From Acetobacteraceae bacterium (GTDB taxonomy: Bacteria; Pseudomonadota; Alphaproteobacteria; Acetobacterales; Acetobacteraceae), in the NCBI GenBank assembly GCA_030041375.1, contig JASHOA010000026.1:1-43611 (forward strand): a stretch of DNA of 43,611 nt. The letters are read 5' to 3'. The notes below the pieces were generated by a model, which was given only the letters and a program-made list of their open reading frames with translations, did not search any database and was not told the origin of the DNA. This document shows positions 8,521 through 17,892 of the stretch, piece after piece (positions within the stretch are counted from its first letter, which is position 1; the number at the start of each line of letters is the position of its first letter). The position numbers and the translations under genes are program-made.

Positions 8521-8880
8521 GTCCGTATCCTCCTTGAGCATGATGCCCTTGTACATGATGAGCCCCCGCCCCGGTTCTTGGTGATTTGGGGCTTCATCCG
8601 CCAAACGGCGAAGATCATCCGCGCCGGCTGGAACGCCCGGCACGATGTTCACCCGGTCCGCTCTCTACCCGAACCGTGGACCATGCGCACCTGCGTTTCC
8701 GGCCCGCCGATGTTATCGGTTTATATTGCCCGGTCAACGTACTGCGGCGCGAGCGCGAGGGCAGCCGGGAGTTGAAGAATGCAACCTCGGCTTGCGCGTC
8801 TCGCCGCACTCCGTTGCAGTCAGGGCGGTTGACCGGAGATGCGCTTTGCCCGGAGATCGGGCGGAGTGCAGGAGGATCGG
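8521..8880. other. Divergent regulatory region between the ABC operon and the reductase gene
   Basis: 360 bases between outward-facing genes. It contains the candidate leftward promoter at 8710-8737 and the AGGAGG ribosome site of the rightward reductase. No conserved gene is present. The frames seen here are overprints. Confidence 0.5.
8710..8737 (-). promoter_or_regulatory. Candidate promoter of the sugar ABC operon
   Basis: On the minus strand TTGACC (8737-8732) is followed after 16 bases by TAACAT (8715-8710), a fair sigma-70-type match. It points at the binding-protein gene and would give a leader of about 180 bases. No operator could be identified. Confidence 0.4.
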
Positions 8881-9804
8881 ATGCGGATACTGGTCGTGGG
8901 TGCGGGCGCCACGGGGGGCTATTTCGGTGCGCGGCTTGCCGCGGCAGGCAAGGACGTGACTTTCCTGGTGCGGCCGGCGCGCAGAGCGACGCTCGGCGAG
9001 ACCGGGCTTCAGATCGTGAGTCCGCATGGCGACCTGACGCTCAGGCCGAAGCTCCTTCTCGCGAGTGAGATCACCGAGCCGTTCGATGTCGTGCTGATCG
9101 CCTTGAAGGGCTTCACCCTGGATTCCGCGATCGCCGATTTCGCACCGGCAGTCGGACCGGAGACGATGATTGTGCCGTTCTTGAACGGGATGTGGCATGT
9201 CGATCTGCTCCGGGCGCGCTTCGGCGCACGGGCGGTGCTCGGCGGCGTCTGCCGCGTTGCGACGATGCTCGATGCCGAGGGGCGAATCCTGCAGCTCGCG
9301 AAGTTCCAGGAGCTTCTGTACGGCGAAATGAGCGGCGCTCCCTCCCCGCGCACCGAGCGGCTGGACCACGCGATCCAGGGTGCCGGTTTCGAGGCCAGGC
9401 TTTCGCGCACGATCGAACAGGATATGTGGAACAAATGGATCCTGCTGGCGACCATCGGGGGCATCACCTGCCTGATGCGCGGCACCATCGGCGAGATCGA
9501 AGCCGCCCCGGGAGGACAGGCATTCGCGGTTGCCTTCCTGGCGGAGGTGGTAGCGATCGCCCGCGCGGCGGGGCACCCACCATCCGACGAATTCGTGGCT
9601 GAGACCCGGCGGATGGTAACGGCGAAGGGCTCGAACGTCGCCTCGTCGATGTTCCGGGACCTGACGCAGGGCAATCGGGTGGAGGCCGAGCAGATCCTCG
9701 GCGATCTCATCGCCCGCGGCTCAGTCGCTGACATTCCGGCGCCCTTGCTTTCGGCCGCCTTCACCCACCTTTCGGTCTATCAGCAGCGACGCACCCGCGA
9801 CTGA
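8881..9804 (+). CDS. Ketopantoate reductase-family protein (PanE/ApbA-like)
   Basis: A 307-residue NADPH-dependent reductase. The N-terminal Rossmann motif is GAGATGGYFG (residues 7-16), followed by the family's LNGMWH, MWNKWILLA (catalytic Lys) and EAEQILGDL (substrate-binding Glu) motifs. True PanE makes pantoate for coenzyme A, but many paralogues reduce other 2-oxoacids, and no pan genes are nearby. The ATG at 8881 has AGGAGG 5 bases upstream. The last 25 bases overlap the 3' end of the convergent glucokinase gene. Confidence 0.88.
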   Translation: MRILVVGAGATGGYFGARLAAAGKDVTFLVRPARRATLGETGLQIVSPHGDLTLRPKLLLASEITEPFDVVLIALKGFTLDSAIADFAPAVGPETMIVPFLNGMWHVDLLRARFGARAVLGGVCRVATMLDAEGRILQLAKFQELLYGEMSGAPSPRTERLDHAIQGAGFEARLSRTIEQDMWNKWILLATIGGITCLMRGTIGEIEAAPGGQAFAVAFLAEVVAIARAAGHPPSDEFVAETRRMVTAKGSNVASSMFRDLTQGNRVEAEQILGDLIARGSVADIPAPLLSAAFTHLSVYQQRRTRD

Positions 9805-10808
9805 CAAGCCGACAGTGTCGTCTTGCCCATGCGATCGAATCCGTAAAAGGCGGCGCCGAGCAGGCCCGCCTCGGCCATCACCACCTTCACCGGGATGGTG
9901 GCAAGAAGCTCGGCGAAGCGGCCCTTGGCGGTGAAGGCGCGCATGAACCGCCCGTCGAGCAGGCGGGGCAAAATCCTGGGCGGCATCCCGCCGGCCAGGT
10001 AAAGGCCGCCGGTGGCGAGGATTTTGAGCGCGAGGTTGCCGGCCTCGGCACCGAGAATCGAGACATAGAGATCGAGCGTCGCCCGGGCGAGCGGGTTCTT
10101 CTCGCCTGCCGTGAGCGCGGCTTCGACGATCAACGGCGCCGGGTCCTGCTTCGCCGCCAGCTCTGCGGCGAAGCAGGCGGGCTCCGAGGCGGGTTCGCGC
10201 GCGCGCAAAAACTCGTAGATGCCGGGAATGGCGCTGCCCGCAGAGACGCGCTCGTACGAAACGTGATCGAATTTCCCTGCCAGATGCTCGCGCAGCATGG
10301 CCTGCAGCGAGTCGGTCGGCGCAAAATCGGCGTGCCCGCCCTCTGAGGCGCAGGCCATGTACGCACTTCCGCTCCAGACCAGGAACGCCTCACCAAGGCC
10401 GGTGCCGGGCGCGAGCACGGCGAGCGCGCCGTGCGGCTCCACGCGGCCTCGATTGATGATGCGGAGTTCGTGTTCCTCCAGGCGAGGAACCGCGTAGGCG
10501 ACCGCTTCGAGGTCGTTGATGAGGCTCACCTCGGCAAACCCGAGATCGCGCACCAGTTGCGTCTCGTCGATCAGCCAGGGGAGGTTGGTGAGATGCGCGC
10601 GCCCGCCTCTCACCGGGCCGGCGACATCGAAACAGGCGGCGGCCGGAGATTCGCCGGCCTCGGCCAGGAAGGCGCGGATGATTTCAGCGAGCCCGCCAAA
10701 TTTGTCGCTTGGGAACGCGCGCGTATGGGTTGGCTCGCGCACCTTCTCCGGCCCGGAAAACAAGGCCAGCCGCGTGTGTGTGCCGCCGATGTCGCCTGCG
10801 ATGAGCAT
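9780..10808 (-). CDS. glk: Glucokinase, ATP-dependent
   Basis: A 342-residue glucokinase (bacterial Glk family). It has the phosphate-binding DIGGTHTR motif (residues 6-13), INDLEAVAYAVP, the LAPGTGLGEAF ATP-binding loop and the SEGGHADFAP glucose-contact segment. It phosphorylates glucose to glucose 6-phosphate. It is the last gene of the leftward pentose phosphate operon, 7 bases after pgi. The first gene of the same operon is a polyphosphate glucokinase, so the cell appears able to use two phosphoryl donors. The C-terminal ~15 residues are atypical and overlap the convergent reductase gene. Confidence 0.93.
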   Translation of the reverse strand: MLIAGDIGGTHTRLALFSGPEKVREPTHTRAFPSDKFGGLAEIIRAFLAEAGESPAAACFDVAGPVRGGRAHLTNLPWLIDETQLVRDLGFAEVSLINDLEAVAYAVPRLEEHELRIINRGRVEPHGALAVLAPGTGLGEAFLVWSGSAYMACASEGGHADFAPTDSLQAMLREHLAGKFDHVSYERVSAGSAIPGIYEFLRAREPASEPACFAAELAAKQDPAPLIVEAALTAGEKNPLARATLDLYVSILGAEAGNLALKILATGGLYLAGGMPPRILPRLLDGRFMRAFTAKGRFAELLATIPVKVVMAEAGLLGAAFYGFDRMGKTTLSACQSRVRRC

Positions 10809-10815
10809 GCCAATC

Positions 10816-12447
10816 CTACCGGCCGCGGCGGTGGCGATAGCGGGCGATCAATGCGCGTGTCGAGCTGTCATGTCCCGCCACCGGCACGGCATCCGTGGCG
10901 AGTTCCGGAATGATCCGCCCCGCCAGCACCTTGCCAAGCTCGACTCCCCACTGGTCGAACGAATCGATCGACCAGATCACTCCTTGCGTGAAGACGCTGT
11001 GCTCATAGAGCGCAACCAGGCTGCCGAGCGTGCGCGGGTCCAACCGGTCGGCCAGGATCACGTTGGTCGGGCGATTGCCCTCTGTCACGCGGAACGGGGT
11101 CTGGAAAGCGGGCGAGCCTTCTCTTTCGAGTTCTTCCGCCGTCTTGCCGAATGCGAGCGCCTCCGCCTGCGCGAACAGGTTCGCCATCAGGAGATCGTGC
11201 TGATGCGCAAATGGGCTCAAGGGCTCGCAGAAGCCGATCAGGTCGCAGGGAACGAGCTTCGTCCCCTGATGCAGAAGCTGAAAGAAGGAGTGCTGTCCGT
11301 CGGTGCCGGGTTCACCCCAGATGATCGGGCCGGTCTGCCAGGCAACCGGGCCACCGTCGAGGGCGACATGCTTGCCGTTGCTCTCCATCTGCAGCTGCTG
11401 GAGATAGGCCGGAAAGCGGGCGAGCGGCGCCGCATAGGGCATGATGCCGAGCGTCTCGGCGCCAAAGAAATTGTTGTACCAGACGGTCAGCAACCCGAGC
11501 AGCAGCGGCAGGTTGCGGGCCGGCGAAGCCGAGCGGAAATGCTCGTCCATGGCATGAAAACCGGCCAGCATCTCGGCGAAGCGCTCCGGCCCGATCGCGA
11601 TCATGGTCGAAAGCCCGATTGCCGAATCCATCGAATAGCGTCCGCCGACCCAATCCCAGAAGCCGAACATCCGGGACGCATCGATGCCGAACTCCGCCAC
11701 CGCCTTGCTGTTGGTCGAAACCGCGACGAAATGCCGCGCGACCGCGGCCTCCGAGCCCAGCGACTCCACGATCCATCGCCGCGCGGTGGCGGCATTGCTC
11801 ATCGTCTCGAGCGTGGTGAAGGTTTTTGAAGAGACGATGAACAATGTCTCCGCCGGGTCGAGCCCGGCACTCGCCGCCGCGAAATCCGCCCCGTCCACGT
11901 TGGAAACGAAGCGGAACGTCAAGCCGGGATCGGCGAACGCGCCAAGCGCGCGCGCCGCCATTTCCGGCCCCAGATAGGAGCCGCCGATGCCGATATTGAC
12001 GATGTTGCGGATCGGCCTTTCCTTGTATCCGACCCATCTCCCGTTCCGGACCTCGCGCGCAAAATCCGCCATCCGATCGAGGACTGCGTGCACTTCGGCA
12101 ACCACGTCCCGCCCATCGACCTCGATCCGCGTCCCGCGTGGCGCGCGCAGCGCCACGTGAAGCACGGCCCGGCGCTCGGTCTCGTTGATCTTCTCGCCGC
12201 GGAACATGGCTTCCCGCCTGCCGGCCACGTCCCGCTCCTCTGCCAGCGCGAGCAGAAGGCGCATGGTCTCGGCGGTGATGCGGTTCTTCGAGTAATCGAG
12301 GAAGAGCCCTGCGCCTTCCGCGGCAAATCTCTCCGCACGGCCGGGATCCTCGGCAAAAAGCGCGCGGAGATGCCGCTCCTTGAGCGCCGCATGGTGCGTG
12401 GCAAGCGCCTGCCAGGCGGCGGTTTCATTGATGCGCACGCCTTTCAT
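10816..12447 (-). CDS. pgi: Glucose-6-phosphate isomerase
   Basis: A 543-residue cytosolic isomerase interconverting glucose 6-phosphate and fructose 6-phosphate. Family landmarks are present: [15 protein letters not shown], the [10 protein letters not shown] phosphate-binding stretch, the WDWVGGRYS segment, [18 protein letters not shown] with catalytic residues, and QWGVELGK near the C-terminus. Length is normal. The start overlaps the transaldolase stop by 4 bases (ATGA), so the two are translationally coupled. In some bacteria these two enzymes are fused, which fits the tight junction. Confidence 0.97.
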   Translation of the reverse strand: MKGVRINETAAWQALATHHAALKERHLRALFAEDPGRAERFAAEGAGLFLDYSKNRITAETMRLLLALAEERDVAGRREAMFRGEKINETERRAVLHVALRAPRGTRIEVDGRDVVAEVHAVLDRMADFAREVRNGRWVGYKERPIRNIVNIGIGGSYLGPEMAARALGAFADPGLTFRFVSNVDGADFAAASAGLDPAETLFIVSSKTFTTLETMSNAATARRWIVESLGSEAAVARHFVAVSTNSKAVAEFGIDASRMFGFWDWVGGRYSMDSAIGLSTMIAIGPERFAEMLAGFHAMDEHFRSASPARNLPLLLGLLTVWYNNFFGAETLGIMPYAAPLARFPAYLQQLQMESNGKHVALDGGPVAWQTGPIIWGEPGTDGQHSFFQLLHQGTKLVPCDLIGFCEPLSPFAHQHDLLMANLFAQAEALAFGKTAEELEREGSPAFQTPFRVTEGNRPTNVILADRLDPRTLGSLVALYEHSVFTQGVIWSIDSFDQWGVELGKVLAGRIIPELATDAVPVAGHDSSTRALIARYRHRRGR

Positions 12448-13541
12448 CCGGCCTTTCCGTCCTCCCGGGCGAGCGCCCGCGCCTTGGTGTTGATCGCCTG
12501 CAGCAGGTCCTCCCAGGAAGTGGTGAACGCTTTCGCGCCCTCAGCTTGCAGTTGTCCGGCGAGTTGACCGATATCGATGCCAAACCCACGATGGGCTTCG
12601 ATAACGGCGCTCGCATCGCCGCCGTCGCGGGGCAGCAACGCCCCGAGTTTGCCGTGCCCGGCGAAGGCGTCGAGCGTCGCCCGGGGCATCGTATTGATCG
12701 TGTTCGGCGCCGCCAGTGCCGCAACATAGAGCGTGTCCGGCGCCTTCGGATCCTTGACGCTGGTGCTGGCGAAGAGGAGGCGCTGGGCAGTGGCGCCGTG
12801 GTTCGCCAGCCGCTGCCAGCGATCGGACTCGAGGAGATCGCGGTACGATCTGTAGGCCAGGCGGGCGACCGCAATGCCGAGCGAGTTGCGCAGGTTTTCC
12901 GGCACTTTCTCGGAAACCGCGCGGTCCCAGCGGCTGATGAAGACGGAAGCGACCGAGCGCACGTCGGGGGCGAGCCCGTCGGCAATCCGCCGTTCCAGCC
13001 CCGACATGTAGGCGTTCGCCGCGGCCCGGTACTGCTCCGGGGAGAAGAGCAGCGTAACGTTGACGGCAACACCGGCGAAGACCGCCTCTTCGATCGCCGG
13101 CAGGCCCTGCTCCGTGCCGGGAATCTTGACGAAGAGGTTTTCACGATGGGCCCGCCGTGAGAGCCGGATCGCCTCGGCAATCGTTTGTCCGGTCTTGTAG
13201 GCGAGCAGCGGGGAAACCTCGAGCGAGACCCATCCGTCGGTTCCGGCGGTGGCGCGATGAACCGGCAGGAACAACTCGGCGGCACGGCCGAGATCCTCGA
13301 GCGCAAGCTCGAAGAAAAGCGCCTCGCCGGAATAGCCACGCTCCGCGAGGGCCTGGATCCCGGCGTCGTACTTGTCGCTGTGCGTGATCGCGTGATCGAA
13401 GATCGAGGGATTGGACGTCAGCCCGGTGACCGAAAGTTCGGCAATCGCCTGCGCGAGCGTCCCCTCATCGAGCATTTCGCGGGTGATGTCGTCGAGCCAG
13501 AGGCTCTGGCCGGCTTCGTGCAGTGCTTCTGTCGGCTTCAT
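12444..13541 (-). CDS. tal: Transaldolase
   Basis: A 365-residue (beta/alpha)8 transaldolase of the long TAL type. It has [11 protein letters not shown] near the N-terminus, SLEVSP, and the Schiff-base Lys139 in FVKIPGT. It moves a dihydroxyacetone unit between sugar phosphates in the non-oxidative pentose phosphate pathway. It is coupled at both ends by ATGA overlaps, with the HAD gene upstream (13538-13541) and pgi downstream (12444-12447). Confidence 0.95.
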   Translation of the reverse strand: MKPTEALHEAGQSLWLDDITREMLDEGTLAQAIAELSVTGLTSNPSIFDHAITHSDKYDAGIQALAERGYSGEALFFELALEDLGRAAELFLPVHRATAGTDGWVSLEVSPLLAYKTGQTIAEAIRLSRRAHRENLFVKIPGTEQGLPAIEEAVFAGVAVNVTLLFSPEQYRAAANAYMSGLERRIADGLAPDVRSVASVFISRWDRAVSEKVPENLRNSLGIAVARLAYRSYRDLLESDRWQRLANHGATAQRLLFASTSVKDPKAPDTLYVAALAAPNTINTMPRATLDAFAGHGKLGALLPRDGGDASAVIEAHRGFGIDIGQLAGQLQAEGAKAFTTSWEDLLQAINTKARALAREDGKAG

Positions 13542-14230
13542 GTCCGTGCCTCCTCTGAGGGCATCATGAAACGGGCGGCATCCAGGTGTTCGAACTCGGC
13601 AATCTGCTCGATCGCCACGTCGGCCGACGGATATTTCGCGACCTCGCGTTCATCCCGTGCATAATGACCCTGGCGCGGAAAGACCGTCGTGACCCTGGCA
13701 CCCCAGACCTTCTTCACCGCGTCGAGGATGCGGAGCTTGTCATCGATGAGCACATAGCGGTGCGCCGGATAACGCCGTTCCACGTCGCCCAGTTCCTCCT
13801 CCTTGTGGATGTAGATCAGCACCCGGTCCTCGAACGCACGCCACAACCCCGAGCGCTCGACCTTGCGCGGCTGGAAGACTGCATCGCCGTCAGAGAGGAT
13901 GACCGTCCTTCCGAGGCGGGCGGCGCGCGCAACCGCAGCCAGCGCGCCGGGATAGAGCCGCTCGGTAAAAGGATAATCGACAAGCCAGCTTGCCATGCGC
14001 AGCAGGCGCGGATCGTGCAGGTCTTCCGAGCGATACCGCTCGAGGGCGCCGAGATAATCGGCATAGCCAAGCTCGGAGCGGAGATTCTCGAAGATCGTCC
14101 AATAACGCTCACGCGCCTTTCCGCCGAACTCACGAAGCAGGTGGGCATCGAGATCCCGCTGGATGTGGTCATTGTCGAGCAGCGTGTTGTCGACGTCGAA
14201 CAGGAATACGAGATCCGAACGCTCGGCCAT
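13538..14230 (-). CDS. HAD-family hydrolase
   Basis: A 230-residue haloacid dehalogenase-superfamily phosphatase. Motif I is FDVDNTLLD (nucleophile Asp12, acid Asp14), motif II is VILSDGD, and the Lys/Asp motif is in RYVLIDDK. Start and zwf stop share a base (TGATG at 14230). It sits between zwf and tal. Its substrate is not readable, and a sugar or sugar-phosphate phosphatase is plausible from context only. It takes a place where a 6-phosphogluconolactonase might be expected but has no similarity to Pgl. Confidence 0.88.
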   Translation of the reverse strand: MAERSDLVFLFDVDNTLLDNDHIQRDLDAHLLREFGGKARERYWTIFENLRSELGYADYLGALERYRSEDLHDPRLLRMASWLVDYPFTERLYPGALAAVARAARLGRTVILSDGDAVFQPRKVERSGLWRAFEDRVLIYIHKEEELGDVERRYPAHRYVLIDDKLRILDAVKKVWGARVTTVFPRQGHYARDEREVAKYPSADVAIEQIAEFEHLDAARFMMPSEEART

Positions 14231-15645
14231 CAGTCGCGCACCTCCGGCGCCTGCCCTCCCGGGCGCGGGTCGCGCCAGGGCCGATCCTGCCCGATCATCT
14301 CGTCCGCCTCGGCCGGTCCCCAGGTTCCGGGCGGATAGGGATAGAGCGGGCATACATCGCCGAGAACCGGGTCGACGATCCGCCACTGTGCCGCGACGAG
14401 ATCGCTCCGGGTGAAAAGCTCGGCCATTCCGCGCACCGCATCTCCGAGCAGCCGCTGATAGGGTGGGCGGTCCGCGCCGGGCTCGCGGGCCAGAATCAAC
14501 TCCCTGTCTCTCCCCTGCATCCGTTCTCCCGGCAGCTTGACCCGGAGGCCCAATCCCACCGAAACATCCGGACTGATGGTGAAACGGACATGGCTGGACC
14601 CGGCGGGAACGATCTCGCCAAAGGTTTCCCGGGGCGGGCGCCTGAAGATCACCACGACCTCGGATGCCGTCAGCGGCAAACGTTTTCCCGAACGCATATA
14701 GATCGGCACACCCGCCCAGCGCCAGTTCTCGATCTCGAGCCGCGCGGCGACGAAGGTTTCGACGGTCGAGCCGGCGCGCACACCGGCGACCGCGTGATAG
14801 CCCTCGTATTGCCCGCGCACGACGTGCGCGGGATCGAGCGGCCTCGCCGCCTTCAGCAAATTCGCCCGCTGATCACGCACGGCTTCGTGCTCCTCGCCGG
14901 TCGGCGGGTCCATCGTGAGCACCGCCAGCACCTGCAGCAGATGGTTCTGGAGAACGTCGCGGATGGCGCCGGTTCCGTCATAGAAGCTGCCACGTCCTTC
15001 GACCCCGAATTCCTCGGCCATGGTGATCTGGATACTCTGGACGAAGGTACGGTTCCAGATCGGCTCGAACACCGGATTGGCGAAGCGGCTGTAGAGGATG
15101 TTCCGGACCGGCTCCTTGCCCAGGTAGTGATCGATACGGAAGATAGCCTGCTCGGGGAAGTGGCGGAGCAGAAGCGCTTCCAGTGCATCGGCCGAGGCGC
15201 CATCGCGGCCGAAGGGCTTCTCGATCACCAGCCGTGCGCCGTCCGCGCAATGGGACTCCGCAAGGCGGGCGGCAACGGTCGGAAAGAGGCTCGGGGGAAT
15301 CGCAAGATAATGCAACGGATGCTCCGCCGCGCCGAGTTCGCGGCGAAGCGCGCAAAATGTTGCCTGGTCGTTGTAATCTCCGCCGACATAGCGCAGCAGC
15401 TCCAGCATGCGCCTGACCGCCGCGGCGTCGGGCGAGATGCCGTGCGCCTTCAGGCTATCGGCGGCGTGCGCCTTGAGCTGCTCGACCGTCCAGCCTTCTT
15501 TGGCAACGCCGATGATCGGCACCGCCAGATCCTGTTCCTGCACCAGGCCTGAGAGCGCGGGGAAAATCTGCTTCCTCGCCAGGTCGCCGGTAGCGCCAAA
15601 GAAGACGATCGCATCCGAGTGCAGAGCGGACGGTGGATCAGTCAT
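14230..15645 (-). CDS. zwf: Glucose-6-phosphate dehydrogenase
   Basis: A 471-residue enzyme oxidising glucose 6-phosphate to 6-phosphogluconolactone. It has the GATGDLA dinucleotide-binding motif (residues 18-23), the EKPFGRD segment and the active-site signature [11 protein letters not shown]. The ATG at 15645 gives the standard N-terminus and overlaps the gnd stop by 8 bases. Upstream in-frame codons to 15750 lie inside gnd and are rejected. It is the second enzyme step of the operon after the glucokinases. Confidence 0.97.
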   Translation of the reverse strand: MTDPPSALHSDAIVFFGATGDLARKQIFPALSGLVQEQDLAVPIIGVAKEGWTVEQLKAHAADSLKAHGISPDAAAVRRMLELLRYVGGDYNDQATFCALRRELGAAEHPLHYLAIPPSLFPTVAARLAESHCADGARLVIEKPFGRDGASADALEALLLRHFPEQAIFRIDHYLGKEPVRNILYSRFANPVFEPIWNRTFVQSIQITMAEEFGVEGRGSFYDGTGAIRDVLQNHLLQVLAVLTMDPPTGEEHEAVRDQRANLLKAARPLDPAHVVRGQYEGYHAVAGVRAGSTVETFVAARLEIENWRWAGVPIYMRSGKRLPLTASEVVVIFRRPPRETFGEIVPAGSSHVRFTISPDVSVGLGLRVKLPGERMQGRDRELILAREPGADRPPYQRLLGDAVRGMAELFTRSDLVAAQWRIVDPVLGDVCPLYPYPPGTWGPAEADEMIGQDRPWRDPRPGGQAPEVRD

Positions 15646-16666
15646 GGCGCTGACCCCACGGCTTTTCGTGATGGCCGCCGAACTCGAAGCGCATGGCCGA
15701 AAGAAGCTTGTCGGCGAACGCCTCTGCTCCACGCGAGCTGAAGCGGGCAAAGAGCGCCGCGCTGATGACGGGTGCCGGCACGCCCTCGTCGATCGCCGCC
15801 TGGAGCGTCCAGCGGCCCTCCCCGGAATCCGAGACCTGGCCCGTGAAATCTCCGAGGTCCGGGCTCCTGCGCAAGGCTGCCGCCGTGAGGTCGAGCAGCC
15901 AGGAGCCGATCACGCTGCCGCGCCGCCACAGCTCGGCGACCGACGGAATGTCGAACCTGAACCGATAAAGCGAGGGGTCGCGGAGCGGAGTCGTCTCGGC
16001 GTCGGTCTCGGCTGGCCGGGCGCCGATATCGGCGTGCTTCAGCACGTTCAATCCCTCCGCATAGGCGGCCATGATGCCGTATTCGATTCCGTTGTGCACC
16101 ATCTTGACGAAGTGGCCGGCGCCGTTCGGGCCGCAATGAAGATAGCCTCGCTCACCGGGAGCCGGCTCGCCGGAGGCGCCCGGGGTCCTCGGCGCCGCTT
16201 CCACGCCCGGGGCGAGAGCCCGGAAGATGGGATCGAGATGGCCGACGATTTCGGTCGCCCCGCCGATCATCATGCAATAGCCCCGCTCGCGGCCCCAGAC
16301 GCCGCCGCTCACGCCGACATCGACATAATGAATGCCGCGCGCCTTCAGTGCCTCGGCGCGCCGGATATCGTCCTGGTAGAAGGAGTTGCCGCCATCGATG
16401 ACGACATCGCCTTGGGCGAGCAGCGGCACGAGTTGATCGATGACCTTCTGCACCGCGCCCGCCGGGACCATCAGCCACACCGCGCGCGGCGCTTCCAGCA
16501 TGCCGAGGAAGGCTCCAAGATCCGTGCTGCCCCTGGCGCCCTTTCCGAGCAGGTCTTTCACGGCGGCCTCGCTCGTGTCATGCACGACGAGCGAATGGCC
16601 CGCGCCAATCATCCGCTCGACCATGTTGGCGCCCATCCGCCCCAGCCCGATCAGCCCAAGCTGCAT
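15638..16666 (-). CDS. gnd: 6-phosphogluconate dehydrogenase, short (decarboxylating) form
   Basis: 342 residues. It has the GLGRMG nucleotide motif (residues 7-12), [11 protein letters not shown] and the catalytic [13 protein letters not shown] segment. The length is that of the short YqeC/GndA-like tetrameric class, often NAD-preferring, rather than the ~470-residue form. Converts 6-phosphogluconate to ribulose 5-phosphate and CO2. The ATG at 16666 has GGGAGG upstream with about 8 bases of spacing. A longer reading from 17050 would run through the polyphosphate glucokinase and is rejected. Confidence 0.95.
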   Translation of the reverse strand: MQLGLIGLGRMGANMVERMIGAGHSLVVHDTSEAAVKDLLGKGARGSTDLGAFLGMLEAPRAVWLMVPAGAVQKVIDQLVPLLAQGDVVIDGGNSFYQDDIRRAEALKARGIHYVDVGVSGGVWGRERGYCMMIGGATEIVGHLDPIFRALAPGVEAAPRTPGASGEPAPGERGYLHCGPNGAGHFVKMVHNGIEYGIMAAYAEGLNVLKHADIGARPAETDAETTPLRDPSLYRFRFDIPSVAELWRRGSVIGSWLLDLTAAALRRSPDLGDFTGQVSDSGEGRWTLQAAIDEGVPAPVISAALFARFSSRGAEAFADKLLSAMRFEFGGHHEKPWGQRHD

Positions 16667-16830
16667 CGTTTTTCCTCCCATCCCTTGCTGCGCGCGATCG
16701 CGGCTCTCGCGGCCTCGATCTGGTGATCGACCGCGAAGCCGACATTCTCCGCGACCGCCCCGATCGAGGTCGCGCATCGGCATCCGTTCTCCTCTGCCGG
16801 CGTTGCCGGCACTGCGAGCGGAACGGTCAC
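16651..16830 (-). CDS. Small ORF between polyphosphate glucokinase and gnd
   Basis: A 59-codon frame starting with GTG at 16830, exactly overlapping the TGA of the polyphosphate glucokinase gene (GTGA), and running 16 bases into gnd. The product is a mix of a Pro/Ala-rich N-terminus and a helical stretch (VDHQIEAARAAIARSK). It fills the 160-base gap between two genes of an otherwise gap-free operon, and its junction resembles the others here. No family recognised. It could be a real small protein or a coupling device. Confidence 0.45.
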   Translation of the reverse strand: MTVPLAVPATPAEENGCRCATSIGAVAENVGFAVDHQIEAARAAIARSKGWEEKRCSLG

Positions 16831-17624
16831 GTCGCCTCCTCTTTGCCCGACGAGGCGAGATCGAACAGAGGCCCCGGCCTGTCAAACATGGCGTCATGCC
16901 GGCGGTCCCACAACCGGACGCCGCCCGTGATGCCGGCGTTGTTGGACACCGTGCGAACATTCCCGGGCAGGTTTCGGGCCAGGTGCCGCGCGTTGCCCCC
17001 GCCGATATAGAGAAGATCGTATCCGGTGAGGCGGCCGAGCGTCCTGACAACGCGGCGGATCCGGCGGTTCCAGCGGCGCCGCCCGATCTTCCGTCGCGCG
17101 ACCTCGCCGATATACTGATCGTATGTCATCTTCCTGCGTGCCGGATGCTGGCCCATTTCGAGATGCGGTGCGAGCCTGCCGTTCGTGAACAGCGCGAAAC
17201 CCATGCCGGTGCCGAGTGTCAGCACGAGTTCGATCCCTGAGCCCTCGATGGCACCGAGGCCCTGGACACTGGCATCGTTCAACACCCGCGCGGGCCGCCC
17301 GAGCGCACGTTCCAGTTCGGACCCAAGCGGAAATCCGTGCCATACGCCGGTTCCGAGATTCGGCGCCGTCAACACGCGCCCCTGGCGCACGAGCCCGGGA
17401 AAGCCCACCGAGATCCGCTCGAAAGGGCCGAGCGGATGCACCAGCGAAACCAGGGCCGCAACTATTTCCTCTGCCGAGGCACCGCCTGGGGTCGCCACCC
17501 GTTCGCGCTGGCCGACGAGCGAACCGCGTTCGTCCACGATGCCAGCCTTGAGGTGGCTCCCGCCGATATCGATGGCGAGCGTCAGTGTTGTGTGGCCAGG
17601 CGAGCGGGCACGGGAATCGTTCAT
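16827..17624 (-). CDS. ppgK: Polyphosphate glucokinase (ROK/PPGK family)
   Basis: 265 residues. It has the AIDIGGSHLKAG phosphate-binding motif (around residues 18-28), LTLGTGMGFALF, the PPGK-specific LAPHLEMGQHP and MTYDQYIGE stretches, and YDLLYIGGGNARHL near the end. Family members phosphorylate glucose with inorganic polyphosphate, some also with ATP. The ATG at 17624 has GGGGAG about 10 bases upstream. It is the first gene of the long pentose phosphate operon and diverges from the GH15 gene, which would supply glucose. Confidence 0.93.
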   Translation of the reverse strand: MNDSRARSPGHTTLTLAIDIGGSHLKAGIVDERGSLVGQRERVATPGGASAEEIVAALVSLVHPLGPFERISVGFPGLVRQGRVLTAPNLGTGVWHGFPLGSELERALGRPARVLNDASVQGLGAIEGSGIELVLTLGTGMGFALFTNGRLAPHLEMGQHPARRKMTYDQYIGEVARRKIGRRRWNRRIRRVVRTLGRLTGYDLLYIGGGNARHLARNLPGNVRTVSNNAGITGGVRLWDRRHDAMFDRPGPLFDLASSGKEEAT

Positions 17625-17892
17625 CACATCGCTTCTCCCCGACTTTCCGCCAGCAAAGCATGACTTCCCGGCGCAACAAGCGGATTTGCCGCAGCCGGAC
17701 GACCCGACTGCTTTGCTGCCGATGGCGCCGGCACCAGAGGACAGGCCGGATGGGTGACATCCACGTTTCAAAGGTGGGGGACCCGGTTCTCTGCTGCAAC
17801 CTGCCCGGGTTTGCTTCACGAGGGAGTGCCGTGCGGCGGCAAACCTCCGTGAAGCCGGAGAGTCACACGGGTCGATTTCCCGGGAGCGTCCG

